58,282 nt of DNA from an uncultured Aeromonadales bacterium (lineage in GTDB: Bacteria > Pseudomonadota > Gammaproteobacteria > Enterobacterales > Succinivibrionaceae), in NCBI GenBank assembly GCA_902782145.1, contig CACZLZ010000013.1:1-58282 (forward strand), written 5' to 3'. The position numbers and the translations under genes were made by a program. Shown here one piece after another: positions 1 through 10,400 of the stretch (its first letter is position 1; each line of letters begins with the position of its first letter). A model generated the notes under the pieces. It was not told the origin of the DNA. It worked only from the letters and a program-made list of their open reading frames with translations, and made no database searches.

Positions 1-4
1 CATT

Positions 5-46
5 AGCGGAGCTGATCCCGAAATATAGCGGGTTCAGCGCTTTTTT
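5..46 (+). terminator. Rho-independent terminator of a gene left of the window
   Basis: An imperfect stem (CTGAtCCCG / CGGGtTCAG with an 8-nt loop and one T-T mismatch) is followed by CGC and six T. It points rightwards, so it would end a plus-strand transcript that starts before base 1. Read on the minus strand there is no U-tract, so it is unlikely to serve sbcC. Confidence 0.5.
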
Positions 47-63
47 GTTGAAATAGACCAAAA

Positions 64-88
64 CAGGATGAAAACTATATATCCTGTC
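64..88. repeat. Inverted repeat ACAGGAT-N11-ATCCTGT
   Basis: A perfect 7-bp inverted repeat lies in the AT-rich gap downstream of sbcC. Its right arm overlaps CCTGTCGGCTCA (84-95), which recurs at 5717-5728 upstream of sbcD. No function is evident. Confidence 0.3.
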
Positions 89-166
89 GGCTCAGAGGCC
101 CCAAAACGGGCAAATCACAGGATCATAAATCTATAAAAACATCAAAAAAATTCAAAATTTTCGTGT

Positions 167-3100
167 CTAAATTGTAACGGACTTCACAAAAGATCTTCCA
201 CTAACGCAGCCGCCCCTCACAAGGCTTGCCGCCGGATTTCTCGGGTCCCGCTCCACATGGACCTTCTGGGGGATCATCTCCCCGTCAACAATGGCACTCA
301 CATGGGAGATGATGCCGATCTGGCGGTTGATCTTGGCCGACTGCATGCAGTTGAGTACATTGTCCAGGTAGCTGTTATCAAGGGTGTCAAAACCCTCATC
401 CACAAACATAGTACCCACCGTCACATTGCCGGTGACTAGATCCGAAAGCCCCAGTGCCAGACCAAGGGAGACACAGAACTGCTCCCCTCCGGAAAGGGAT
501 CCAACGGCCCGGGCCTCATCCGCTCCCTGGTGATCAGTCACCAGCATCTCCATTGATGATGACATGACATCATCACTGTCCTGTTTTTGCTGGGTGGACA
601 CCCTGAACAGATCATACCTTCCGGAAGTGAAGGCCCGGATATAACGGTTGGCATTCTCCAAGAGGCACTGGAAATTAATGCTCTGGGCATAGTTCATCAG
701 AGATTTTCTCTTCTTGAAGAGGTCCTGCAGGCTCCTGAAGCCACAGATCCCTGCCTCCAGCACGGCAATTTTCCGCTGGTGTTCCGCCAGTTCGCCCCGC
801 TTCTCCTGATCCGATTTCAGTTTGTGGGAGATGTCGCCGGACTCATCCTCCAAGCGCTTCTCACCCTGGCGAAGTCCGTCCATATACTCCTTCCGGATCA
901 TTCCGCTCACGGGATCATATGACTCTGCAGGCAGCCGTGCCACCACCTTCGCATGCTCACCGGATATCCTGCCCAGCTGGACAGCTGCGCCTTCGGCTCT
1001 GGTCCGTGACGTCTCAATATCACGCTTGATCTGCTCCGCAAGTTCCCTGGCTTTAAGATATGCTTCCTCGCTGATCCTGCATGCTTCGTCAAGCTCACTG
1101 CGGCCAAGTCCGGGATTTGCCCTGAGGCACTCTGCCACCTGATCATCATGGCGCTTCAGAGCTTCCTCCGTCCTTGCGGCTGCCGACCGTACCAGTTCCT
1201 GCTGCTCTGAAAGACGCTTCTCAGCTTCCTCCAGAACCTTCTGGGCACTGACCAGAGCTTTTTCAGCTCCGGAAACCTGCGTTCTTGCTCCGTCCACTGC
1301 TTCCTGGAGCTTGCTTCTCTTCTGCCTGGAATTGAGACCGCCGAAAAGGTTCCGGTGCTGTTGCGTGATGCTGTACCGCTGTTTCTCAAGCTCCACTAGG
1401 GCAGTCCGGGACTGCTGAAGCTCCTGGTCCAGGGTTTCCTTTGCTTGCCTGGACTGCTGAAGTCCCTGGCTCTTCAAAGCGGCGGCTTTTTCCAGTTTAT
1501 CCTTCTCCCTGCCGTAGTTCTGCAGTTCAGTCCTGATCTTCTCCAACCTGTCTTTCTCGTTCTTAAAGGCGCTGCCAGCAGCATCAACGAGCTGTCCCAG
1601 GAGTTTCCGTGCTCCCGGCTCCAGACGTTCCTCCGCCATCTTTTGCTCCCGGAGCTCATCACCCAGGCGGGCAAGTTCGGCATCCAGTTTTTTCAGTTCA
1701 GCCTCGTTTACGCCTGCATCCTCACGGCTCTTCCTTACATTTTCCCGAAGGCCTGCATACTGCCCAGCATCGTTCTTCAGGGAAACCCAGACTCCGCCAG
1801 TCTCTTTCAGGCCGTCAGCGATCACCCGTTCCAGTCTGGCAAGGCTGTCCGGGGCATTTTCCGCATCCTGGCTCCCGCAGAGTTCACCGGGATCAGGGGA
1901 TCCACTGAAAACTCTGAGGATTTCGGCAGCCTGGGCAATGTTTTGCGCAAGATCAGCCCAGCTGGGAAGTTCCCGGGGCATGGCGCCTTCTCCCAGGATC
2001 CCCTGGTGGCGGGACAACTCTTCAAGGCCTTCAAGAAAACCATTCCTGATCGCCTCCAGGACACGGCACTGATCCGCCAGGCTCATCTTCAGCCGATCAG
2101 CTTCCTTGCGGAGGGTGTTCAGAGTGTTCTCAAGTTTCCTCTTCTGCTCCTCCGCCTTGTTCAGGGCAGCCCGGGCTTCCTCCAGTTCCGCCTTCTTGGC
2201 ATCAGCCTCGGTCCTTAGTCTGGAATCCAAAGTATCCAGTTCCTCCTGGGAAAGACCGTCAATCCGCGGGTGCTCAGTGGCACCGCAGCAGGGGCATGGA
2301 TCCCCTTTCCTGAGGGAAAGCGCGTGGCTGCTGAACTCCAGCATGACTTTCAGACGCCGCAGTTCCTCATCAAGGCTCCGGACCTGCTCCCCTGCCTTAA
2401 CAATGGGATCACCACTGAGACCGTCATAGACAGCAAGTTCCCGCTCCTTCTCCGCAATGCCGCTCCGGCAGACAGAAAGACCGGCAAGATCTTCAGTTAA
2501 CACCTTAATGGGAGCTCCCATGGTAAGGGCGCTGTCCCTGAGCCTCTGGGCGGAACTCTGGGCATCAGTCAGCACTTCCGGGCATCGGTTCCAGAAAAGT
2601 TCTCCCTCCGGTGAGTCCGGAACATGCCATTTTTTCCGGAGTGCAGCCATTTGTCCGCAGTTCTCTTCAATCGCAGCCTGCAGGTTTTCATACCGGCGCC
2701 TGCAAGTCTCCTGAAGCTCCTGCTCCTTTTTAGTGTTCTCTCTGAGTTTCCGGATCCCCTGTGCAAGGTTGGTCACCCTCTCAAAGCCATCGTCCAGAAG
2801 AAAGCAGAAGCCCTGGTTTTTTTCATGACGTGAATTCAGTTTCTCCAGTTGATCCAGGAGCCGCCTCTCATCATCAGCCAGTTGTGCCAGTTCCTTCCCG
2901 GCATCAGCTGACTTCCGCTCACAGTCAGCCACCTGTGCGCTTTTGGTCTTAACCTCACCTCCCAGGACGGCAAGACGCTCCTCAAGTTCTTCTGCCTTAT
3001 CCAGATCCTCCTTGGAGTTTTTCTGTTCTGCCTCCTTTCTCCGGCACGTTTCCTCTGCCTGCTGCAACCGATCTGCGGCCTGCTGCATCTTTTCAGTTGC

Positions 3101-4111
3101 ATCCATGACCTTCGCATTCAGTCCAGACAACTGATCCCCGAGGGCAGTCTCCTCTCTCTTCCTGGCCTCAAGTTCCTGGAAACTCTGACGGCAGTTCACG
3201 GTCCTGCCATAAAGGTCGGCCAGGCTGAATGAGCCTTCAGCCTCCTCCTTCGCCTTCAAGGCCTGGTCCAACTTGTCACGGGCGTCCTGGGCTTCCTTCC
3301 GGCAGACAGCCAGCTGCCCGGCAAACTGATCAGCGCTCCGGGCCCGGCTCCGGAGTTCTGCCAAAACGGCCTTTTCCTCAGCAATCTTATGCTCCCGCTC
3401 CCGCATCAAGTTCAGTTCCTCATCCTGAATGATCTGCCCGGCAAGTCTACTCGCTTCTTCCTTCAGCTTTCCGATCTGCCCATCTGAGCTGTTGATCCGC
3501 TTAGTGACACATTCATCAATCTTGCTATAAACCTGGGTGTTGGTGAGTTTTTCCAGGATCTCGGTTTTATCGCTGGTTTTCGCAGAAAGAAAAGCCCTGA
3601 AATCACCCTGGGGCAGGATGATAACCTTGCTGAACTGCGCCCAGCTAAGCCCCACGGCTTTTGTGACCGGATCCTTTTTGCTATCCCCCTGCGGGGTCCA
3701 CGGGGTCAACTGGCCGCAGGAGTCGAAGACATCCAGGGTGTGCTCAAGTTTCTTCCCTTTCTCTTTCAGCGTAATACTGGTCCGGGCTAAGAAGTGGCAG
3801 CCTCCGGTGCCCAGGAACTCCACCTCGGCAAAACCGTATTGCGCCCCCCGGGAAAGGATGTTTGCTGGATCATAGAGCCTTGCAACCGTCTTCCCTCCGT
3901 CCAGAGAGTAACTGTCACTTTTTTTGCTGTCGGGGAACCTGGGAACCTTGCAGTATAGTGCCAGACAGATGGCATCAAGAATAGTGCTCTTGCCCGCGCC
4001 AGTGTCACCCACCAGGGCAAACAGGCTGGCAGTCACCGTATCCTGAAAGTCAACCGTAAATTCTTCCCGGAGACTTGCCAGGTTCTTCCCTGAAACTCTG
4101 ATGATCTTCAT
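167..4111 (-). CDS. sbcC: SbcC, Rad50-type ATPase subunit of the SbcCD exonuclease
   Basis: This is the ABC/SMC-like ATPase that, with SbcD, cleaves DNA hairpins and blocked double-strand ends in the cytoplasm. The protein has 1314 residues, longer than the roughly 1050 of E. coli SbcC. Walker A GDTGAGKST is at residues 35-43. Long coiled coils flank a zinc-hook CPCC near residue 607. The ABC signature SLSGGEQ lies near 1207 and Walker B MFVDEGFDTLD near 1237. The start ATG overlaps the sbcD stop by one base (TAATG), so the two genes are translationally coupled. The extra length is in the coiled-coil arms, not in the nucleotide-binding lobes. Assignment is firm. Confidence 0.96.
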   Translation of the reverse strand: MKIIRVSGKNLASLREEFTVDFQDTVTASLFALVGDTGAGKSTILDAICLALYCKVPRFPDSKKSDSYSLDGGKTVARLYDPANILSRGAQYGFAEVEFLGTGGCHFLARTSITLKEKGKKLEHTLDVFDSCGQLTPWTPQGDSKKDPVTKAVGLSWAQFSKVIILPQGDFRAFLSAKTSDKTEILEKLTNTQVYSKIDECVTKRINSSDGQIGKLKEEASRLAGQIIQDEELNLMREREHKIAEEKAVLAELRSRARSADQFAGQLAVCRKEAQDARDKLDQALKAKEEAEGSFSLADLYGRTVNCRQSFQELEARKREETALGDQLSGLNAKVMDATEKMQQAADRLQQAEETCRRKEAEQKNSKEDLDKAEELEERLAVLGGEVKTKSAQVADCERKSADAGKELAQLADDERRLLDQLEKLNSRHEKNQGFCFLLDDGFERVTNLAQGIRKLRENTKKEQELQETCRRRYENLQAAIEENCGQMAALRKKWHVPDSPEGELFWNRCPEVLTDAQSSAQRLRDSALTMGAPIKVLTEDLAGLSVCRSGIAEKERELAVYDGLSGDPIVKAGEQVRSLDEELRRLKVMLEFSSHALSLRKGDPCPCCGATEHPRIDGLSQEELDTLDSRLRTEADAKKAELEEARAALNKAEEQKRKLENTLNTLRKEADRLKMSLADQCRVLEAIRNGFLEGLEELSRHQGILGEGAMPRELPSWADLAQNIAQAAEILRVFSGSPDPGELCGSQDAENAPDSLARLERVIADGLKETGGVWVSLKNDAGQYAGLRENVRKSREDAGVNEAELKKLDAELARLGDELREQKMAEERLEPGARKLLGQLVDAAGSAFKNEKDRLEKIRTELQNYGREKDKLEKAAALKSQGLQQSRQAKETLDQELQQSRTALVELEKQRYSITQQHRNLFGGLNSRQKRSKLQEAVDGARTQVSGAEKALVSAQKVLEEAEKRLSEQQELVRSAAARTEEALKRHDDQVAECLRANPGLGRSELDEACRISEEAYLKARELAEQIKRDIETSRTRAEGAAVQLGRISGEHAKVVARLPAESYDPVSGMIRKEYMDGLRQGEKRLEDESGDISHKLKSDQEKRGELAEHQRKIAVLEAGICGFRSLQDLFKKRKSLMNYAQSINFQCLLENANRYIRAFTSGRYDLFRVSTQQKQDSDDVMSSSMEMLVTDHQGADEARAVGSLSGGEQFCVSLGLALGLSDLVTGNVTVGTMFVDEGFDTLDNSYLDNVLNCMQSAKINRQIGIISHVSAIVDGEMIPQKVHVERDPRNPAASLVRGGCVSGRSFVKSVTI

Positions 4112-5568
4112 TACTCTCCTCCTGCATCATCCTGCTGATTGGCACCGGATCCACACTGAGCAGCGGACAGCACATCAGGATCCTGAAGAACTTCCTCCAG
4201 GGCCCGGCGCATGTTCTCATCCATTTCCCGGTCGCCGTAGCATTCATGGAAAAGCCTCATGATCAGATCCCGGGGACGAGGAACATCCCGGAGATCTCCG
4301 ATCAGAGCCGCAGATCCGCTACCGGTGTCAGGGGAAACAGTCTCCAGTTCCGCACCGCAGAAACGGATGCACCCGCGGTTCTGGAGGCTGCCAGTCAGTT
4401 CATTCAGAGCGCTCCTGAACTCAGACAGCGAGGTGTACTCAGAATCATTGGGATCATATCTGACATGAATGCGGCAGAAAGGGCGGCGGCCCAGCTCCGG
4501 GATCTCCGGCAGATCTGCCAGCAGATCCCGGATCTGCTTCTCAGATCCAAAGCCTTTGTCCGGGATCCGGAGGAACTGCACCTCCCGGGTCAGGAGGCGG
4601 TGTTTGCTTTCCAGGCTGAAAAGACCTTCACCGTCCCGGGCTCCTCCCAGACTCACTTCCGTCACCCCGTTCTTGTAATTGATCTCACCGAAGTTTACGG
4701 GAAAGGGGGAGCCGCTGTAGCGGATCCGGTCCGACACATTCTGCGCCAGGTGAATGTGCCCCAGGGCAGTGTAGTCATAGCCCCGGAAAATACCGGCACT
4801 CACTGCCCGGGTGCCGCCCACAAAGTCATCCCTCTTATCCTTTTCTTCATCAGTGAGGGAGGCGCTGCTGACAAAGCAGTGCCCCATGGCAACTACAGGA
4901 ACAGGGGACGGGAGTTTTCCCGCCTCCTCCCGGGCACAACTGAGGAGTTCCTGGTAAAGGCGCTCCAGGGCACCGGAATAGGTGAGTTTCTGTTTGAGCT
5001 GCTCTTTGCCGTCCTGATCCTTGTCGTCCTCCTTGTACAGACTGAAAAGGACATGCTCGGAGACAAAGGGAACCGCTGCCACCAGACAGAGGATCTGTCC
5101 GCTGCTGTCCTTCACCGGGCGGATCATGCGGGACAGATGGAGAACGGCCTTCTTGGCTCCCGGAGGCTGGGACAGAGGCAGGGAGCCCATCAGGAAGATC
5201 CGGTCACAGAAGGATGAGGTGTAACCAGCGATGCTGTCGATCTTCCGTGAACTGTCATGGTTGCCGGCGGTAATAATCAGATCCGCCTCCGGCACCGCCT
5301 GATGCAGGGAAAGCAGCAGACGGCCGAAAAACATCTCCGCATCTATGGAGGGATTGACCCCGTCAAACACATCCCCGGAGATCAGGATCCCGTGAGGCCG
5401 AAAGGACTCCGCCTCCCGGACCAGATCCCGGAGCAGGGCCTCATATTCGGAGGCCCTGTCATAGTCGTGCAGACGCTTGCCGATATGCAGGTCGGAAAGA
5501 TGAAGCAACCTGACAGACGGGCTGTAATCCCCTGCCCCGCCTCCGGCTGTGGTTTCTGCTGTGTTCAT
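4111..5568 (-). CDS. sbcD: SbcD, Mre11-type nuclease subunit of SbcCD
   Basis: Metallophosphoesterase nuclease partner of SbcC. Counting from the ATG at 5568, the metal-binding motifs are DLHIG (D26, H28), GDVFDG (D66), GNHDSSRK, MGHCF and ALGHIHLAQ, in canonical order; the protein has 485 residues. The frame is open 26 codons further upstream, but the ATG at 5568 has a GGGAGAA ribosome site about 6 nt before it and leaves only a short non-conserved leader before the nuclease core. It lies in the same direction as, and 453 bp downstream of, the Wadjet operon, with an AT-rich spacer that probably holds its own promoter. Confidence 0.95.
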   Translation of the reverse strand: MNTAETTAGGGAGDYSPSVRLLHLSDLHIGKRLHDYDRASEYEALLRDLVREAESFRPHGILISGDVFDGVNPSIDAEMFFGRLLLSLHQAVPEADLIITAGNHDSSRKIDSIAGYTSSFCDRIFLMGSLPLSQPPGAKKAVLHLSRMIRPVKDSSGQILCLVAAVPFVSEHVLFSLYKEDDKDQDGKEQLKQKLTYSGALERLYQELLSCAREEAGKLPSPVPVVAMGHCFVSSASLTDEEKDKRDDFVGGTRAVSAGIFRGYDYTALGHIHLAQNVSDRIRYSGSPFPVNFGEINYKNGVTEVSLGGARDGEGLFSLESKHRLLTREVQFLRIPDKGFGSEKQIRDLLADLPEIPELGRRPFCRIHVRYDPNDSEYTSLSEFRSALNELTGSLQNRGCIRFCGAELETVSPDTGSGSAALIGDLRDVPRPRDLIMRLFHECYGDREMDENMRRALEEVLQDPDVLSAAQCGSGANQQDDAGGE

Positions 5569-6021
5569 AAAAAGTTCTCCCAGAAGGCGTCCCGCACCCC
5601 GGTTTACTCCCGGCAGCACCAGACGGATCATCATCCCTGCCGGCACCAGCGGTCAGGGCGCCGGCTGCCGTTCACCGCAGCCGGAACTCATGTGCGTAAG
5701 ACATGAAAAAGCCTAACCTGTCGGCTCATTAAAGGCAAGATTTTCCACCTAAATTTGCAACTCCGCTCAAAGAAATAAATTTTGAGGGTTAAAATGTCAT
5801 TTACTGACACATGAAACATTTATTGCACAGTTGTAAAGATCGCGGGAGAGAAAGACGGGTATGAAGGGAAAATGTGCGGGAAAGATCAGCGTAGATCCGA
5901 TCCGGAAAGATCGGAAGGAACAGAGTGAACGGCAGACAGTGGTCAGCCGGACAGAGGCGTCAGCAGGAGCCGGTAACTGGATCTGTTCCGGATGCTCCCG
6001 GTTCACCGCCCCGGCTCCCCC
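5569..6021. other. Spacer between jetD and sbcD
   Basis: No gene is supported in these 453 bp. The part from about 5700 to 5840 is much more AT-rich than its surroundings and is the likely site of an sbcDC promoter read leftwards, although I found no convincing -35/-10 pair. It contains CCTGTCGGCTCA at 5717-5728, a 12-bp direct repeat of 84-95. Confidence 0.5.
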
Positions 6022-7362
6022 TCAGTCAGGGATCAGATCAAAGTGCGCCGCCAGGGCGCTGATCACCAGATCCTGCCGGATCCGCTCCTGCTCCAGGCGC
6101 CCCGGGGATCTACCCGGCCCCCAGTGCAGGAGGCGGTCCAGGGCCTCCCGCTCCGCCGGAGTGAGGAAGGCGGCGTCAGTTCTGGCAGATACGGGCTCCG
6201 GCACCATCATGTCCGGATGCAACTCCAGGGTTGCGGTATCCATAAGCAAAGAGGGGCACTGCTCCGGGGAAAGCCCGGAGAGCCTCCGGAAATCCGCCAG
6301 CATGCCAAAGCCCCAGGAGTCGTCATCTCCCCAGTAGGCCACCTTGCGCCGATTCCGGATCCAGGAAGCGGCGGCCCAGGACAGGTTTTTGCCGGCACCG
6401 AAAACCGCCACGGCATCCCGGATCTGAGGAAGGGCGAATCCGGTCTGCTCGTTTTCCACCACAATGAGATCCTGTCCCGGAAGAGGACAGTTCAGCAGTT
6501 CATCACTTGGAACCCGCAGGATCCTGAAGCCACCCAGGGCCGGCTGAAGATCAGGATCCAGTGCCCGGACCAGGACAAAGCCGGCAGGCTTGGTGAGCAC
6601 CCCAAGGTAATCCTCCAGGGCACCGTCTTCCGGAGAAGATCCGAAGCCATCATCCCCGGGACCGCCCCCGCCGTCTGCCCTGCCCTGCATGCCGGATCCA
6701 GATGCAGATCCCCCGCCCTCCCCGGACGCGCCAAAGGCACCGCCGGGGATCCCGGCTCCCTGATCCCTCAGGCGCAAAAGGGCCATGATCAGATCCCGGT
6801 GCTTCTCGATGAACTTGGTGTCAACCCCCTTCACCGGCAGTGATCGGAGATAGGATTTTCCCCCGCCCATGCCCCGGGAAAGCTGGGGCAGCACCAGGCA
6901 GAGCCGGTCAAATTCCCCGGGTGCCAGCTCCCACACCCCGTTCCGGATCCTGGCTTCCCGGGAAGGCTGAGCCGGGGACACGCCGCAGAGCATGCCGATC
7001 CTGTCCAGGCGGGCGGCATATTCCTCCGCAGTTTTCCGGGCATTCCGGTCAGCACAACCCAAAAGATCCAGAAACTCTCCCCAGTTTTCCGCCACCAGTT
7101 CGGAGGGCACGCCGGTGCCCGGAAGGGATCGGGCATAGGCAATGTCCCGCCGGCGCAGGAGGCCCTGCAGGGGAAAACGCCCCCAATCCCGGAGAAAGCG
7201 CTCATAGGATGCGAGATCAGATCTGATCTCCGAAGACGTGGGGGGACAGAGGCGCACCTTCAGGGGGAAGGGCCGGTCACCGGTGATCCTGCCCGCCAGA
7301 AAACCGCCCTTCCGAAATTCCCGCTCCAGGATCTCCCGGAGCACCTCATCTGGAAACCGCAT
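6022..7362 (-). CDS. jetD: JetD, TOPRIM/topoisomerase VI-like nuclease of type I Wadjet
   Basis: Nuclease subunit of the Wadjet anti-plasmid system; in known systems JetD cuts circular DNA once JetABC has extruded it. The 446 residues show a DUF3322-like N-terminal part (residues 1-200) and a C-terminal DUF2220/TOPRIM-like part. In the latter a glutamate in VVENEQT and the acidic cluster WGDDDSWG fit the metal-binding residues. Between them, at about residues 210-255, lies a Gly/Ser/Asp-rich insert (GEGGGSASGSG and similar) that looks disordered. The start ATG has a strong GGGGAGGAGAGC ribosome site. It is the last gene of the operon, 44 bp after jetC. Confidence 0.9.
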   Translation of the reverse strand: MRFPDEVLREILEREFRKGGFLAGRITGDRPFPLKVRLCPPTSSEIRSDLASYERFLRDWGRFPLQGLLRRRDIAYARSLPGTGVPSELVAENWGEFLDLLGCADRNARKTAEEYAARLDRIGMLCGVSPAQPSREARIRNGVWELAPGEFDRLCLVLPQLSRGMGGGKSYLRSLPVKGVDTKFIEKHRDLIMALLRLRDQGAGIPGGAFGASGEGGGSASGSGMQGRADGGGGPGDDGFGSSPEDGALEDYLGVLTKPAGFVLVRALDPDLQPALGGFRILRVPSDELLNCPLPGQDLIVVENEQTGFALPQIRDAVAVFGAGKNLSWAAASWIRNRRKVAYWGDDDSWGFGMLADFRRLSGLSPEQCPSLLMDTATLELHPDMMVPEPVSARTDAAFLTPAEREALDRLLHWGPGRSPGRLEQERIRQDLVISALAAHFDLIPD

Positions 7363-7406
7363 GCTCTCCTCCCCTCAGGCGCCCGGAGCCCGGGCCGCCG
7401 CCGCCA

Positions 7407-10400
7407 TCACATCCCGGGATCCGTGGAAAGTCCCAGATCTTCCGGAAGACTGCCGGACACCGTATCTTCCGTTACCGCTCCCCGGAAGCCGCTCCCAGAT
7501 CCAAGACCGGATCCGTCCTCATCCAGGCCAACCGCCCCGGTTGCAGCCTCAGACTCAGACTCAGCCACGTCCCCGTCACCGGACTCACCTTCAGTTCCGT
7601 CCAGATCAGCGTCCACGGGATCCTCCCCGCCGCTGATCTGCTCTTCTTCCCCGGACTCCTGGATCACCTCCAATGCCAGGAGACGCTCCGCCGCCTTCCG
7701 CTCCAGGGCCTGCCGGCGCCGGAGCTCATAGTCCTCCCAGGACATGTAGCTCACGCTGCTGTTCCGGGTCTCCTCGTTCTTGGTGACAATGACAATGGAC
7801 TCGGCATAGTCCCGGACAATGTCGATGTTCTTGAAAGGAGTCAGCAGGTTCACATGCAGCTTCAGTTCCCGGAAGATCTTCAGCAGCTGCTCATTGAAGC
7901 GCTCCGAGGTGGCAGAGAAGGCCTCGTCCAGGAACACAGTGCAGTAAGCCGGGGCCTGGGAGCCCTCGGGGGTCAGCACATAGGCCAGGGAGGAGGCCAG
8001 CACCGCCCCGGCAAAGGACTCCTTCTCGCCTCCGGACTTGCCGCTGCTGGAGTCCAGCACATCCACCACCGCATCCGTGTCCCGGCGGATCTTCTGGGCG
8101 GTGAACTCCATGCGCAGCCGGGGATCCAGCAGCTGCTTGCCAGAAATAGAGCTACTGCCCAAAGCGTCCCTGAGGGTGTCCATCACAGTGCTCAGATACT
8201 GGAACCGCTTCTCATAGTCATTGGATCCCACCAGGGAGAGCACCCGGCGCATGTCCCGGTTGAAGTTCCGGATGTTCTCCGGCTCCCGGTTCTCCCGGGC
8301 CACAATACGCAGATAGCAGTTCCGGTCAAACTCCGTGCGCCCCAGCACCTGGTTGATCTGGTCAATCCGGTCCAGGATCCCGTGGATCTCATGATCAATG
8401 GCCGTGTCAATATGGGCCACGGTCTGGGAGGTTTCATGGGTGAGCTTCTCCCGGAAGTCATCCTCCAGGGCCGGCAGGCCCTCCCGGCGCAGCCGGAAGA
8501 GAAAGGCCAGATACCGGTCCACATTCTCCTGGGAGGTGTCCTCCTCGTCCCATTCCAAGGCCAGAGCCGGCCAGGTCTTCTTGAAATTCAGGAGGATCCG
8601 GCCCATGCGGTTCTCCAGATCCCGGACGGCCTTCTCATTAGCCGCCGCCAGGGCTGCCAGGGCGCTTCTGATGGCGCCGCGGCCGGCGGAGCCGAACAGC
8701 TCCTCTGCCCGGAGTTTCAGGCGGGCCACCGCGTCTGCCAGGTATTTTCCGCAGCCCGGATCCACCTCCCCGGTCTCCCGGGAAAGGGTCTCCCGGTAGC
8801 CGTCCAGGCGCTCCTTCCGCCCCCGGGCAGCGGTGAGATCCCCCTCCAGATCCCGGAGCTTCCGGTCAATCCGCTCCCATTCGGCCTGGGCCTCATCCAT
8901 AAGCTGCCGGAAGCGGTCCAGCTCCGTATTGCCGGAAAGTTCCCGGATGTGATCCTCCAGCTCCCGGATCCGCTTCCGGGGAACATCCTGATCAATCATG
9001 GCAAAGTCAGTGACCGCCCGGAGCTCCTCCACTGCCTTCCGGCTGTTCTCAATCTCGTGGAGGCTCTGGCGCAGTTTCTGGAACTCCCCTTCCAGTTCCC
9101 GCAGCCGATCGGCGGCCGCATCCCGGTCCCGGAGCAGGATCTCCATGCGCTCCCGGGAGGAGAAGCCCAGCTGCCAGTCATGCTGATCGTCAATCCGGGT
9201 CAGATCCTTCTTCTCAAAATAGCCCTTCCGGAAGTGGATGATGCCGGAGGGATGGAGGGAAAGCTCGGTGGCGTTCAGGGCCTCCAGGGTGTCCACGCAA
9301 ATGAGATCCCTTCCCAGAAGATGGCATTTGAGCCACAGGGTGAAGGGATGATCCTTCCACAGGAGCTTGGCCAGGAAGCCGTCCGCTCTGAAACTGTCAG
9401 GCTTCTCCCGCTGCCGGCCCACCTCCTGCACCCGCACATGGAGCCCGGTATGCCGGGTGCTGAGCCAGCCGGTGATGGCAGGACAGTTCTCCGGATCCAC
9501 CAGCAGGGTCTGCCTGAACCCGCCCAGGGCCCGCTCAATGGCGCCCCGCCAGTGGCTCTCATCCCGCTTCACCTCCATGAGCTCGGCGGCGAACACCATG
9601 CGGTGGGCGGGGAGATCCAGTTCCTCGGCCAGCTGATCCCTAAGGCGGATAAACCGGGGATCCACATTGGAGTCAGGATGCTGCCGGAGGAGTTCGATCT
9701 CCCGGTTCATCTCGTCCCGCCGCTCAGTGAGGCGGGAGATCTCGCCCCGCACCTCGCCCCGGCGGGTGTCATTGCCCTCGGCCAGGGCTTCGGCCTCCCG
9801 CTCCAGACGCTGGCAGGCCAGGCGGTTGGAGCTGAAATTCTCCCGGGAGATCTTCTCCGGCAGTCCCAGGAGCCGGGCAAGAAGCAGATACCGCTCCGCC
9901 CGCTGACTGGTGGCGGACAGCCCCTCCTGGGCCTTTGCCAGTTCATCCCGGGCCCGCTCCACAGCCTCGCCACCCAGGCTGCTGTACTTCAGACGGTAGC
10001 CGTCCAGTTTCACCTGCCATTGTCCCCGGCTGGTCTCCAGGCTCTGCTCCCGTCCCTCCAGATCCAGGATCGCCGCCTCCGCCCGGGCAGACTCCCCCAG
10101 GCACCATTCCAGGCCAAGGCCCGCGGTGTAAGGCACAATCTGGCTCTCTGCCTGCGCCAGATCATCCCTGACCTTCTCCGCCCCCTCCCTGGAGGCAGAC
10201 AGATCTGTCAGAGGAGCCAGGACCTTCTCCTGCTCCCGGGCATCCACCAGGCGCTGGTGGGTGGAGCTGAGATCGGCAAACTGCTGCAGGGCGGCCTGGG
10301 CGGCGGCAGGCACATCCCCGGGCTCCAGCACCAGGTTCCGGATGATGTTGGTCAGATTGTCGATCTTCTTAAGGCCCAGGGCCCGGGACAGCAGTGCCGG

